A stretch of 64,000 nucleotides of DNA from Gnetum montanum (lineage: Eukaryota > Streptophyta > Gnetopsida > Gnetales > Gnetaceae), in NCBI GenBank assembly GCA_015680685.1, contig MNCI01035130.1, positions 967,318 to 1,031,317 of the forward strand. Direction: 5' to 3'. A program made the translations under genes and the position numbers. Under the pieces are notes generated by a model. That model did no database searches and had not been told where the DNA came from. It worked only from the letters and a program-made list of their open reading frames with translations. The first letter of the stretch is position 1. Every line of letters begins with the position of its first letter. This document shows, in pieces, positions 10,212 through 22,949 of the stretch.

Positions 10212-12802
10212 AGTATTGTTGAAGCCTATATTGATTATCATGGAGCTCATGGATGTCCTATGCTACATGAGTGTGCCTATTCCCAACATGCTTGCACCAA
10301 ATATGTGGGTGAGTTATCAAGTAGTGTGGTTTTAGCTAAGGGCTCATGTTTCACTTTAGTGTGATTATCACCCAAGTGTGCAGTGTAAGGGTAGTGATAG
10401 AGCTCAGAAAGGCCTTGTCTGTCGACCTCTTTGGACTTCCTACTAATGGTCCATTAGTTATTGATAAGGCTAGAAAGAGAAGATCAAGAACTAGTTTGGG
10501 ACCACCCGATCTCATAAGGATTTTGTTATGCCTGAGGTTTGGGAGCTCTACCCTTTTTTCTATGCCTATGCCTTTCCAAAGTTGCTCTCCCAAGGAAAAA
10601 TCCTTGGTGTGGAGCAAGCACAAGTGATGAAAGAGGTGTTGTAGAAGGGTGAAATATTTAACTAGGTTTCCTGTATCACCATTGGCTTGCATGCAGATAT
10701 ATCTAGGCTATGGTTCAACCTCTAGCCAAGGTCTCATTTTCAATTCCCATTCTTTGTAGGGTATCTGCAAAGGTTCATGGAGCTCTTGGTTGTGCATGAT
10801 GGTGGATGATGGATTGTGTAGGACCATGAGCAGCTCTCTAAGCCTTGGATCAAGCACATGTTCATGATCACCTACATGCAGGACCCCTTAGAGGAGATTG
10901 AGGAGTCATTATTCGTAATGACTAAGGGTTCCATGGGGCAATCACACTATTCACATGATAGCATAGGTGAGGATCCCCTAATTAGCACTGGGGACATGAA
11001 CATGGCAGATTGCTATATTGTAGAGATAGTGGGATAGTCTAAGGCTAGAATTAAGAGGCCATGCCCACAGATGAGGTTTCCCCTAAGGTTGGAAGATTGG
11101 GTAGCAAGAAGATCTATCTTAGGTATTAAAGCTTGTGTATAGAGGTTGTAGGTTAGTATGCATAACTTATTAGATGCAATGATTTTATTCATATGTGTTT
11201 ATAATTTTATGTTTTTTCTATTATGTTATGTTACTAATGTGCTAATGGGTAATGCATATGTGTTGATTGTAGAGATCGAAGAGAGGGCTGCAAGAGCAAT
11301 AATTGAAGCAGTAGCAAAAGAAGCATTCCCTAAAGCTAAGGAGGGAGTGGCACATGGAGATGAGCTACTTGATGCAACAAATATCCTCCAAGAGTTGGAG
11401 GAGGAGGGGCTGCTCCACCCTAATAGGGATAATTTTCATTGATTATTTGATGGTGTGCAGTTGGATGAACCCCCTACACTTACGCTTGAGGGCTTTCTAG
11501 GTAACTACCTTGTGTTGCCATCTATTATTGTCCTTTTTCTCTAACATCTTTTGCTATTTGGTTGTATGCTAATTGCATCATTATGTTGTAACCTTAGATG
11601 TACCTACCAATGGTCCCACATCTACTTACCACATGGAGCTATGGGTAGACATGCCTGATAAATTTTCCTTCATGAAAGGCATCATGGAGGACATGGTGGA
11701 CCATTTGCAATAAGCAAATCCCAAGCTTGGTATGTTTGCTATGTTTCTTTGCTTATGTTGATTTACTAATTGAATGCTTAGTTTGTGGCTAAGATTAATT
11801 TCTTGTTGCATGCCAATAGGTTCTAAGCTTTGGTAGGATCCAAGCAAAGTGGCCAATGTGGATGTCATCCCTAAACTCTCTCCTGAGGTGGATCAAGTGT
11901 CTTATCACATGTACAAGATAGCAAGGAAGTGCACACATTCCTATGCAAATGTAGTATGGATTTATAGGTGCTCAAATGAACACCTATGAAAATGATTGCA
12001 TTAGCTTTAGGACAGAGTGACATGTCAAGATATAAAGATTGAGGATCTTCAATCTTGATATGACTTTCTAATGGCTAGGTCACAGGGGCATAGCACCTGG
12101 TAAACCTCTAAAATAGAGTATGCTCAATACTAGTTGTCTCTCATAGGTAAAAATGAGGCCACCTAGGAGGTGATCAAGTAGAGGTTGCAAATGGAATTTC
12201 TCACTTAGAAGAACCAAGACTGGAAGAATTATTGCACTAAGGTGTACCAATATGGGAGCAAACTCAGAAGAACCACAAGCACTAATACAAACACAAGTGC
12301 AATATGTACCTTCGATGGTACAAGGAGGAGTCTATCAAAAGCCACTACCTTGAGATGTTTCTTGAGCTAATTGGTAGGAAGCAGAACTATGAGTTGTTCA
12401 CTCAACATATAGTGATCAGTGGCTCTCCTAAGAGGTAGATTGTCACTCCCTCAAGAGAGGCTTCCTTTACTACCTTCTTCATGGAGCCACCTACATGGAC
12501 TACCATGGACAAAGGTAAGACCCTTATAGGGATTGAATTTGACTAGGAGGACTAGACATAACTATCTAAGGTTGAGATCCTTTAACACTTAGAGGATGGC
12601 CTTGGAAGGTTTCCTCTAGACGTGACCGATGCAGGACCCTCTCAGGTTAGTTTTTTATTTGTTTTTTGCATGTTGTAGAGTTAGTTTGTATATTGTATGC
12701 TAATTATAGGTTTTTTTATGGTACCAGCTACCAAGTGAGGTTGTAGGCCCCAATGGCACTATGGAGGAAGAACCTCCACCTCCACTTTGCACCACCAATT
12801 GA
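10212..12802 (+). pseudogene. E1 antisense spliced gene (unknown product)
   Basis: This is a multi-exon gene on the strand opposite to gag-pol, lying between protease and RT. I do not recognise the protein family. The reading is supported by a homologous gene in E2: both have PFF..CAFPKLLSQ-type and FFVGYL.RFME-type segments, PWIKH, a WVD..DK..FM block, a PTWT..D block and a PNG...PP.PPL C-terminus ending at the TGA at 12800-12802. Introns with GT-AG ends are visible at 11152-11272, 11501-11597, 11730-11819 and 12646-12727, and each has a matching intron in E2. The start is not certain; the first clear coding (SIVEAYIDYHG) follows a TTGCAG acceptor at 10211, so further 5' exons may exist. Stops and frameshifts break it. 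Being antisense, its introns would not be removed from the element's genomic RNA. Confidence 0.75.
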
Positions 12803-13019
12803 GAATGTCTTGAGGTGGCCCTACTATTTGGCTTTTTTGCATTTTGTTGTATTTTTTGCAACATGGTGCTAATGCTCATGCTATGTAATATTATTCATGT
12901 GAGATGTAATGGATGTGTTTACTATATATAGTGTGTAATGTATAAACTTTTATTTTTATTGTTATTAGATTATTATGCTTACTATGTGATGAGTGAATGT
13001 GCTAAATTAAGATTATGTG

Positions 13020-13350
13020 GTGATAATGTGACTAGGCCATTGTGAGCCCCATGCTAGTTTAAGGTCATAGTAAGAGGGACAATGGTAGTTTAAGGCCATT
13101 TTGGACCACATTGATGAAATTAAAAGCACTTATTTCAAGCCATTTTGGGTTGCGATGATAGTTTTAGGCCATTTTGGGCCATTGCAGGGAAATGAAGCAT
13201 GGTAGTTTCAAGTCATTTTCAGTTGCGAGTTGTCAATTTAAGGCCATGGTGGGCTGTAGCAATAGTTTTAGGCCATTTCTAGGCCTTTTGTTACTAGTTC
13301 AAAGCCATGGTAGGCCATACATCACCAGTTTAAGGCCATGGCAAGCCACA
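13020..13350 (-). repeat. Minisatellite cluster A of E1, after gag-pro
   Basis: Units such as TAGTTTAAGGCCATGGTGGG recur every 30-36 bases or so, with variation. On the element's sense strand the unit reads like CCATGGCCTTAAACTA. The cluster begins about 270 bases downstream of the end of gag-pro, almost the same distance as in E2 (38660-38885). Confidence 0.8.
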
Positions 13351-13615
13351 TATTATGATCTCTTATTTTTGTAATTTTGGCTTTTATGATTTTCATGTAT
13401 TTTAATGCTTTTTATGCATAAGCTAATAAGTGCTAAGGATAAAATAAACATGCAAATGTGTAAACTAAGCAAGATGCATAAACAAAGGAAATAAATGCAT
13501 AACAAAGTGAACAATGCATAATGTAAACAACCAAGCTAAATGCAAATGCATAAATAGATGCAATGCAAGTGAAAGATGAAAAGGGTAGGTAGGCACCTAA
13601 TGCATGTTGGACTAA
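13351..13615. other. Short A-rich spacer after E1 gag-pro
   Basis: Between the end of gag-pro and minisatellite cluster A lies an A-rich, low-complexity stretch with repeated AATGCATAA and AAACAATGC phrases. No gene is seen. Confidence 0.4.
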
Positions 13616-16600
13616 GGGGATACCTTAGTCACATAGTTGCTTCCTAACCTAGTGTGGGTTAGGAGGCATGTAAGGCCTAGACTATACTATGTGGTATTCA
13701 CCTTAAGATTCATCTGCTATGTCAAAGGGCAATCCTACCCACAAAGCATCCCTTGGGAAGTCGTTGGCTTCCTTTGTCATTTCAGGTGGATCTACCTCAT
13801 GCATTTCACTATCATTCTTTATGGTAGACATGTCATCAAGGAACTCCACCTCTAACCCTTGTTCTGTGTCTATGTTGTTAATGGCTAGAGGGGCTACATT
13901 GTCATCATAGATAATAACCTCACCACCTTCATATAGAATGTGGATTTTTTGGTAAAAGGAAGAGGAGATAGCTTGTAACTAGGCCAACGAAGGCCTACCT
14001 AAGATTAGGTTTAAGCTTGGCATCTCTTCTACAATGATGAACTCTACAGTGGTGGGGAATCGCTTCCCTCCCATGAAGGCTATTATTACATTTCCCCTAA
14101 CAACCATGTGCAACTTGTTGAAGCACTTTAGGCACATCATTTTCATGGGCTTGATTTGGTTGGCGAGGCCTAGCTTGTTGATGATAGTATATGGGATGAT
14201 GTTTCTTGCCACCTAGTTGTCGTCATGCATCCTACAGATCTTGCATTTCCCAACATGTATTGTGATAAACATGGGAACTATGATGACCTGACCCTACTTA
14301 GGGTCAACCTTAATTGCCTCATCATGGAATGTGAGGAGTGTTGAACTCGATTTCTAACGTGCAAGAGGTGACATCATAACATGGATGGAATGTTCATCTA
14401 TTGGGATATCCTTTGTGATAGGAATGAAGACCAACATCTTGACTAGTGCTTCATGGTGGGTAGATGAGATCATAATCAAGTCCTATAGGCTCAGTGTTTT
14501 GTTTTTCTACTTTAAGGCTTACTTCACCTAGGCCAATGCATATATGAAGTCCTTTCCATTGACTATTTTGTTGGCCTTGACCTCCTCCATGCAGCCCAAG
14601 AGATGGATCTCTTATGGAGGGGACTTGGGCTTGGCTTACTTGGCTTGTTTGGAAGACTCAGTGTTTGGTTTCTAGTTACTAGTAGTGGCCTGCTTGATTG
14701 ATTTGGTCATGGGGGTTATGGATAGCAATACCAACTTTAGTGAACCTAGTGCTCTCTACTCCTAATGTTCCCTAATCATTTTATTGATGAGATGCTCATT
14801 AGGCCACTTGGGTTGCCACCTGGAGGGTCTATTAGTATTGCCTATAGGATGAACCCTTGGATGAGTAGGGACTAATGCATTACCCACTACTAGACTGTAA
14901 ATAGAAGAAGAGTCAACATGTTGAGGCACCTTGACAACAAAGGATGATTGGACTATTTTTGTGATGATGTGCTGCAAGACCCTAATCATGAAGGGTGTAG
15001 TGGGTGCCCAAGGTGGTACTTTGATGACATAAGGGATTTCAAACTCATGGAGGTTAAGGGGGCCCCTACGTTACAAGAGGGCACACAAACCATGAATGTC
15101 CATTACACTAGCTTTGAGTTATCATCAATGCTGATGGTGTTGATGATGTACCCTACATCATCCACATTCAAAGTTTCCTTGTAGACCCTTATTGATTGGT
15201 TTTGTTGGTAAGCTGGGTTAGCAACATCAAGGAACAACTCACCTTTTTCAATCATTTCTTGAATGTCATCCTACAAAGCTATACAAAAGTCAGTGTTATG
15301 GCCAGGTAATTAATGGTAATGGAAAAATTGGTCTAGCCTAAAGTGTTTAGGGATTGGGGGCTCATTCGGAGCTATAGATGTAGGATTCTTTAGGAGCTCG
15401 TAGTATCTATCATGTCTCTAGCGAGCATCCTTGAACATCTACTTGTACTAGATATGTCCAGCATTGAGCAATTGGTCTAAGGATTTTGACAATTTGAGGG
15501 GAAATAGGATATACTTTATGGATTCTTACACTCAAAGTTGGGCCTTAAAGCAACTTGCCTTGTGGCCACCAATGATGTAGGTTGGTTGGTTGCCACAATG
15601 CTAGCACTAGTAGTTTTATTGTTGGCTGGGGCCTTGGGTGGCCTAGCCGTTGGCTTGACCTCTTTGGCCACCATTTCCACAATTGTAGCTTGCTTACCCT
15701 TGTTCTTATCATTCTTGGCATGAAGGTTCTTGTAGGCAATGTAGGTCAGGTCCTTGTTGGATTCCACATCATCTTATATGCACTTTGTTTGGGCAAATGC
15801 TTCACTCAAGGACTACAAGGCTAGATAGTATAGTTTGGATTTGATAAAGTTATTCACTGCATCCTTGAAGATGGCTACAAGGTGCATTTTTGCAATGGGC
15901 TCATGGATTTTGTTCAGTGAGATGCTCCAGTGCTAGATAAATTTTTGCATGGGCTCTAAGTGGCCCTGCTTAATTTTCATGAGTTGGTCCAAGGTTGTTT
16001 CAAGCTTCAAGTTATACTTGAAGTGTGTCATGAATTGGCTCAACAGATCATTCAAAGAGGAAATAAAGGCCCTGGGTAGCGCACTATACCAATCAAGTTC
16101 TTTGCTAGTTAGTGACATGGCAAACACACGTATAATGACATGTGTCCATGCTTGTAGTAAAAGACATTTAGATAAAAATATCACCAAGTGTGAGTTGGAA
16201 TCCCCTTCACCATTGTACTTGGTGAATTGGGGTACGGAAACCCCAATAGGCAGAGTTAGTGGTGGGACAATAGGACTTATTAGATTATCTTGGTAGAAGT
16301 CCATCACATGAATCATTTTGGAGGAGGCAACCTTGAGCCACTTGATCTTCTCTATTAAGGTTTAGATTAGCAAGAATGCCTAATCTAGGTTGTGGGATGT
16401 TGCAGTGGGCTACACCAGTTGTGCTACTTGTTGTGTTGGTTGGGTGGTCCACAACCTGGTTATAGGTTATGGTACCATGTGAGATGCTTGCTGTTTGGAT
16501 TGTATAATGGGCACAATGGTTGGGGCCAACCACACATGTGTGGGTTGGACCACTATAGAGGATGCTGATGGGATAGGTAGGATGTAAGATTTCTGAGTTG

Positions 16601-17303
16601 TTTGTGGCTAAGAAATATGCATGGTGTGCACATAAGGTTATGAGGGCATGATTCTTATTGGCAGGGATGCTTAGGTAGGTTGCAATGATAGCACAAAGGG
16701 TACCTTGATGGAAGGTACTACATCTTGGTGGGTGTACTACATTTAGTGTGTCACCACCACAAGTGTTGGCCTAGAGGATGATGCCAGGGCTATAATTATC
16801 TCCAAGAAGATAAGTGGGTGGGACTGTGGGAGGACCAAACCAAGAGTTGTCTACTAGAAGAAGGTATGAAAAGAGTCCTCATGCTCGAAATAAGCTTCGA
16901 ACTCATCCTGCTCTTCTTGTAGGAGCTCCTCGTAATTTGTCCCTACCTCATGCTCACTAGTTTAAATGAGTTGGGTGAGTAACAACTGATAGGGCTTGGT
17001 GAGAAGGATGAAGTCAATGGAGGAAGGGATGTATTCCCATCTGTTTCGATGTACAAGCTCATAGCCCCATTTGGCCTTCACGTCTAAGCGGCCTACGAAG
17101 ACGCCTACTTGGATTTTTGCGCAAATGAAGTTGTACTGTTCATCATTCAACACAATGTACTTATGGTCTTGGCCGCACAACCCAAGGAATTGCTTAGGCT
17201 CTGCCATAGTAGGACTGGTAGGGTGGTCAATCCTATTTTCTTATTGGGTGGATAGGACAATGAGTGTGCTTGGGGCTAATGTCAATGGTTGTTCAAAATT
17301 CAT
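13616..17303 (-). pseudogene. gag-pro: E1 gag-pro polyprotein
   Basis: The frame starts at the ATG at 17303 (MNFEQPLTL). An N-terminal segment at 17207-16962 has YNFICAKIQVG, EYIPSSIDF and LLTQLI, which are shared with E2 and appear specific to this group. The gag core lies at 16316-15933, with MDFYQDN, LPIGVSVPQFTKYNGEGD and a LDWYSALP segment typical of retrotransposon gag. A basic, Lys/Pro/Ala-rich stretch at 15767-15516 probably corresponds to the nucleocapsid end. Protease is recognised by NLILGRPSLA at about 14010-13980 and an acidic tail with EGGEVIIYDDNV and VGLPFDIADES. Translation ends close to 13616, and pol starts 5.6 kb further on as a separate frame. Several stops and frameshifts interrupt it. 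Confidence 0.85.
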
Positions 17304-17790
17304 GGTGCAAAAGAAAGAAAAATGACTAGCTTTGTTAACTGCAAAAATGGCTAACTTTGGAAATGGCAGAAAAATAGCTAAGTGTGGAAATTGCAGAAAA
17401 ATTGCTAACTCTAACTATTGTAGAAAAAATGACTAACTTTGGAAACTATAAAAAAATGACTAACTTTGGGGACTATGCTGTCTATGCTAAGTGCCAACTA
17501 CGCTCTCTATGCCAAGAGCCAACTACACTCTACTAAGCTCATAGAATTTGGCTAAGTATGGGAATGTATGCTCTAGTGTTATTACATGCGATTCCAAGGG
17601 AACTAACGATGGGGTCCAATCTACACTAGCCGCTTGGTAGACAATGCCTATGCTAGCCTAGGATCTAGCTACTACCACATGTGGTAGGTCTACTAGGGTG
17701 TTGGGTCTACGCTAGCCTAGAGCTAGCAACAGTGATGTAGAAAGCATGCAAGATAAAGACCAAAAAAGTCCAAAGAAAGAAATGGCATGA
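17304..17790 (-). other. E1 5' leader
   Basis: This is the non-coding leader between the primer-binding region and the gag start. It contains several loose copies of a GCTAACTTTGGAAATGGCAG-like phrase (17,330-17,470) with a period near 30-35 bases, followed by E1 words (GACTATGCTG, AACTACGCTCTC, AACTACACTC) near 17465-17535. The region probably carries packaging and expression signals, but this is inference. Confidence 0.5.
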
Positions 17791-17807
17791 CCCTCCTTCT
17801 AGCACCA
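17791..17807 (-). promoter_or_regulatory. Candidate primer-binding site of E1
   Basis: The minus strand reads TGGTGCTAGAAGGAGGG about 20 bases inside the 5' LTR, in the place expected for a tRNA primer-binding site that starts with TGG. I cannot assign the tRNA, and the distance to the LTR end is longer than usual, so this is tentative. Confidence 0.35.
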
Positions 17808-18528
17808 AAAACTGTAGCAACTGAAAATGTTGGTTGCTAGAATGGAACACCAAGAGGTTCATAGGTACATAGTCCTAAGCTCAAATCTATGCAATGACCT
17901 ATTGGAACTAAAGATGAGGTGCCCTGATCAATCTTTTTGATCGAACAAGGACTTACCAAATGCGATGCCAAATGATGCTAAGTGTTTGCACAGTGTTCAC
18001 AATGTCAATGGTATCAATGAGGATGAGTGTAGTCAAGGATTTCAAAGTGAAACAAAGGTGCCAATGTGTGAGGATAGTCACCTAAGTGTGTCTATGCATG
18101 GAAATGCCAGAAAATGCTAAAAAATGCAAGTAAAAGAGCTAAAAATGCAAAGCAAGTGAGCAAGAGAGAATGAAACACCACACCAAATGGGGTTAAGTGT
18201 AGTTAGCTCCAAAAGGGATGAAAAGGTACGCAGTGTATAATACTATAGTGGATAGCATAGTCACAGACTTAGGATGTTTGGGCCATGAAAACTGATGTTC
18301 ACTATGGTGTCTATGCCTATCGGATTGGTCGTCATGGTGTCCCAAGGGCTACAATGGTCTACGGTATCCTATGGTGAGCTACAATGGTGTGCAACCTTGC
18401 CAAATGCTAACCTAAATTTTTCCAATGTCAAACATGCTTCAAGTTTTTCAAGTGCCTAAAAATGTCAACTTTCAAATTTTCTAACCAAAATGTCAAGATG
18501 CAAACCTCTAAAATGTAGATGGTTGGAT

Positions 18529-18536
18529 TATTTATA
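18529..18536 (-). promoter_or_regulatory. TATA box of the E1 LTR (right copy)
   Basis: The minus strand reads TATAAATA at the same LTR position as 1896-1903. This is the copy that would have promoted transcription of the full element. Confidence 0.6.
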
Positions 18537-18969
18537 GGCCTAGGGATAGCATGAAATGCAAATTGACTACCACATGGAAGTGGGACAGTTGGGACTACAC
18601 TGTAACCCAACTATGCTCTTCACTGAGGTAAGTAGTGTTATTTTGTATTGTGCTCTAATGAACTCTGCAAGGTTGTGAGACTATGAATACACAACCAACT
18701 ACATGTGCATGCATGTGCGTGTGCTGAGAAGACTGTAATGTACCTAACAAAATGCAAAAAATGTAACTTTTGGAGACAAGACTCCGAGACTACGCTATCC
18801 ACTATCTGTAATGGGGTTGAGTGTAATTACAATTTTCAAACAAAGGGTGGTGTAAAAAAGATGTATGTTGCTTTCTGAAGATGTGTTGGAGCTAAGCATA
18901 ATGTTGGTGCTATATTGTAGAGGCCTTTGGAGGCTATTTTGGTTGCCTATGCTTAACTATGCTTTTGAT

Positions 18970-19510
18970 TAGGGGTGAGCGTAGTCACAACACTTAGAAA
19001 ACTTTTGCAAAAAAGTGGCTTTTTCTTGACTATGCTCTAGGTAAGGCTAACTATGCTCCCAACTAGAGGTGAGCATAGTCCCAACACTTAAAAAAATATT
19101 AGCAAAATCTAGCTTCCAGTTGACTACACTCAACTATGCTCTAGGGTAGTGGAGAGTGTACTCTCAAGACTTAGGAAAAATCTGCAAAAAGCTTAGCCTT
19201 GATGCTATCTATGCTTGACTACACTCCCAAGTAGTGGAAAGCATAGTCCCAACACTTAGAAAAATTCTACAAAAAATGGGTCTTCATGCTGACTACGCTT
19301 GACTATGCTCTAGTTTGGTGGAGAGCGTAGTCTTGGCACTTAGAAAAATCTATAAAAACTGAGCTTCCATGCTAACTACACTTGACTACGCTCTAGGGTA
19401 GTGGAGAGTGTAGTCTCAGCACTTAGAAAATTCTACAGTAGCCCTTTGTGTTGACTATGCTCTCTACTGAGTTAACTACACTCTAGGGTAGTGGAGAGTG
19501 TAGTCCCAAC
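18970..19510. repeat. Tandem array of about 85-bp hairpin units in E1 U3 (right copy)
   Basis: GAGCRTAGTC-like boxes recur near 18977, 19073, 19154, 19240, 19325, 19409 and 19497. Paired arms include GACTATGCTC at 19301-19310 with GAGCGTAGTC at 19323-19332, and GACTACGCTC at 19384-19393 with GAGTGTAGTC at 19406-19415. Several changes in one arm (CG to TG) are deamination-type. Confidence 0.85.
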
Positions 19511-19623
19511 ACTTAAAAAAATTTGCAGAAAGTGCCTTCATGTTGATACTTAGGTAAATTTTCAATTGAGATGTTGTACTCCAAATTTGGTGGTGTTTCA
19601 ATGGCCCCTTATAGCATGATGCA

Positions 19624-20049
19624 TCTACACTTAATGATATGACTTGAGCCATAAGGTGGTATTACTAGCCAAGTCAACCTTGCTATAATGCAACAGAATG
19701 GGACAACACCAATGATGTAACTATATTACAATGAAGTGTCATAGGGGCTATGACCAATGATGTAGCCTTAGTTGTGATGCGGTACATCCAACTCGTGTGG
19801 CCAGCACACACATCATAAAATAAAATTTATTTTTTTAAAAAAATCTAAATGATTTATAATCTTTATTAGTTAACTAAACACAAGTAGGACATTTAACTTG
19901 GTGGCTAGTAATATAAGTACTAAGCAATTTTTTTACTAAGAGCAAGGTTGTGGGTTCGATTCTAAGACAAATATTTTGATTTTTAATTTTATTTTTAAGT
20001 TTATAAAATTATTAAATTTTTTATTTTGTTATGGTACTATTGGTAACTG
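19624..20049. other. Unassigned AT-rich segment with a SINE-like fragment
   Basis: No coding sequence is seen. Near 19885-19975 there is a TTGGTGGCTAGTAATATAAG stretch followed about 45 bases later by GGTTGTGGGTTCGATTC, which resemble the A and B boxes of the internal promoter of tRNA-derived SINEs. An A/T-rich tail follows. It could be a SINE fragment or chance. Confidence 0.35.
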
Positions 20050-21010
20050 TTTGGGTCCGCCAATGTTTTCTTTCAATCTCATGACTAGGATCATAAGAAA
20101 TGAATGACTTCAAGGTGTTTACTAGTCTTTGGTGTTATGTGATCTCATGAATGAGCTCTACGTGCTGACGTGATACATTGTTGATGTAATAGTGATGACA
20201 TGGTGCTATGTTGAGGTGGAAGAGCTAGTTCTTGAAGCTAAATTTTATCTTCATAAAATGGCTATGCATGCTAGCATGACATAGTGCTAATGTTATGATG
20301 ATGTCACTAACATTATTGTGGCATACACTAATGTGTCAAAGCGTACGTGGTAGAGCTAGTTTGTAGAGAAGAAATTTCACCCTTCAAATTGGCTTTAAAA
20401 GTTGATGTGGCAAGAAGCTAAAGTAGCAAAGTTATCATGGCATTGATGGCATGGCAAAGTAACCTTGTAGGACTGAATTGTTACTTCACAACCTAGTTCC
20501 ATGAGCTAACCTAGCACAATATCATGCTGATGTGACAAAATGGATTCATCAAGCTAGTAATCACCCTTACAATTGATCTCTAAAAGTTGATGTCACAACT
20601 TGCTGACATCACAATGAATGATAGAAGCTAATGTGGTAATGTTGATATGATACACTAACTTGGTCTCGTGCTAATGTGGCATATGCTAACGTTTCTAGAA
20701 GATGATGTCGTAGATGAAGCAAAATCCATCTAGATGAAAAATGTGATTCCTCTAGTTGCTTATGTGGCACTACTAACATCATGCAAATGTCATGTTGATA
20801 TGAATAGAAGATGATATGTAAGTGGCCAAAAGGTCATCTAGATATAAAAAACCAAGCTCAATCTAGATGCTAACATGGTTACCTTGGCACATGATAGAAT
20901 GGGTCTATAGTGGTTAAAATCATTCTTATGAATAGGCTCGATAGTATGCTAATGTGAAGAGAAGATGATGTGGAAAGCTACAATGTGGCAAAGCTAATGT
21001 GGCATCAAAA
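20050..21010. repeat. Region of dispersed GATGTGGCA-type words
   Basis: Short related words (GATGTGGC, TGATGTGACA, GCTAATGTGGCA, ATGCTGATGTG, TGACATAG) recur many times at irregular spacing across about 1 kb, separated by AT-rich sequence. No clean period or reading frame appears. It may be a decayed LTR or solo LTR of an unidentified element. Confidence 0.4.
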
Positions 21011-22949
21011 GATTAAGATGATCTTTTAAGCACCTAAATGGTTGAATCTCATCAAAATGAGAATCTATGAATGTCCAAAAGCTCTTTACTAGACCAACCC
21101 CACAAAGCTTATGATATGTTTTTACTTCTTATTACATGCAATAATGCAACTTAGACGTTTCATCATTTATCTAAAGCTTCCATACCAGAGCTTGATCAAA
21201 ATAGCTTGTAAGGTCAACATATTTATGATATGCTATTCTTCAACCCATTATGTCCATAACACTTCTAATAAGCTGATTACATTGACAATGGTTTATGAAG
21301 CTTTCTTACATTTCTTTTTTAAAGCTTAAATATCTTTGCTAAGTCTTCTCTACCTTCATAATTCTATATCCTTATTGTAAGGAGCTAATGGTAGAACCAA
21401 AAGAAAATTAAACTGTAGCTAATTAAAGTATTAGGTTTAAATTTGAGTGCAATGAAACTTGTTTCTTACAAGGTTTTCCATAGCTAAAATAGTTTCTACT
21501 TCTAGTAGTCTTAGCATAGCTCATCTCATTCTTTTTTCAATTCTAGGACCTTAATTAAATAATATAGCATATGTTCTAAATCCTAAAAGGAATTGGAACT
21601 AAATCTTTTATTTTAAAGTAATAAGTTAAACTTGTTCATTCAACTAGATTTTATAATCTGTAGAAGCTATTACTGAAAGATCTTTTCAAGCTTATTGCAT
21701 GGGGATCTAAAAACTCTTTAAGGAACATAAACCCCCATTCAAGCTTTAATACCTCCATATATTTTATCTTAGGAATCCTCTCTTCTTTTAGCATGAAATC
21801 TCCTTTTAGTTTTAATCTCTTCTTTCTTTTTAGTAATAAGTTACTTCTAGTGCTACAACCTTATAAAGTCTACTTCAAGAAATGACCAAAAATGTATCAA
21901 TAGGTACATATTATAAGGAAATTGAAATAATGATATCTCCCAATCCATAAGCTTGAGTAAAATAAAATTGGTACCATTGAAATCATCTCTCTGAGCACTA
22001 TGTGTTGGACATGATTTATGGATCCAAAAAGATAAGTTAAATTTTTATATTTTTCAAAGTCTAAAATGATCTATTGCTACTAAATTATCTTTAATAATTG
22101 ATGTATGGGTGACATGGAAGCTTCTAAGTTACTTTAGTTTGATTAAAATTGATAAATGAACTATGAGACAAAAAATTTAACACATTAAATATTTATAATT
22201 TCAAAACAACTGTGGTGTTGGCCCATCCTTCCATATTATAGCTATATTCTAGTGAGGTAGCTTAACATAGTAGAACATTGTAACATTGGATCCAAAGTTC
22301 TATTTTTTCTTTTAATCTCCTAGTACTAATCCTTACTAGTTAAATAGGAGTTATGGAATCCCATTGCTAGCTTAACTTATATAAATTCACTAATGTCAAA
22401 ATCCTACATAAGGATTTGCAATATCAATTTTTTGTAGTTTAGGTATTCTAAGGATGATCAAAATTTGATAATAAGATAATGTCTTGAGAGATGTGGTTGT
22501 AGCTACCAATTGAAGTCTCTTGTAGTTAATGTACTTTATTAGTGTATAATTAGATTTCAAATTGTATTTCTGAATATCCATGGAATTCATTGGGACAATA
22601 TCTTCCTAGTTGTATGATTCATCTTGAGTATGATGTGCATCTAGTAATGATTTGAGGTTCTTCATAGATTATGGTTCATAGTTCATGTTGTGTTATTGGA
22701 TTATAGTTGGCCCTTGATTTTAATTGGTCTTGCATCATGATTTTCTTTGATATTAATTCTAACATCACATTCCAAAATGTTATGACAAATATCAAATATA
22801 TCTAACACTTAACATTATGCATCAATAATGCAATAAGAAAAATGCAAAAGAAAATTAAAAGGAAACTTTATTAATATCAAATAATATATTAAGGTTATGA
22901 TATGAGGATTCCTTGGGATTATCTTCCTTTATCATCTATCCCTTCAAGG
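21011..22949. other. Unassigned AT-rich intergenic sequence
   Basis: I see no gene, RNA or clear repeat structure. The short open frames here have the composition expected of AT-rich non-coding DNA and show no domain I recognise. Confidence 0.4.

Larger units (their letters stand above)
1196..19623 (-). mobile_element. E1: degenerate Tat-lineage Ty3/gypsy LTR retrotransposon
   Basis: Two long direct repeats (1196-3013 and 17828-19623) flank gag, protease, RT, RNase H, a second RNase H and integrase, all readable on the minus strand in the Ty3/gypsy order. The second RNase H domain, the integrase wording and the size of about 18.4 kb point to the plant Tat lineage, which includes Ogre. About 5.6 kb lies between the end of gag-pro and the start of pol. 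That space holds a spliced gene on the opposite strand and two minisatellite clusters. Every reading frame is broken by stops and frameshifts. No convincing target-site duplication is visible, and the outer edges are uncertain by about 20 bases. Confidence 0.88.
17828..19623 (-). repeat. 5' LTR of E1 (right copy)
   Basis: This is a direct repeat of 1196-3013, containing the same hairpin array, the same TATA box and the same R-U5 blocks in the same order. It begins TGTTGG at 17828. The similarity to the left copy can be followed to about CATCTA near 19627, so its far end is uncertain by some 20 bases. It drives E1 transcription towards lower coordinates. Confidence 0.85.

Noticed and set aside
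1191-19628. Target-site duplication for E1
   Set aside because: Flanking bases (CAAAA on the left; ATGGC or TCTAC on the right, depending on the edge chosen) do not match, so none is claimed.
19885-19975. A tRNA gene
   Set aside because: A GGTTCGATTC box is present but no cloverleaf could be built; a SINE fragment is at most plausible.
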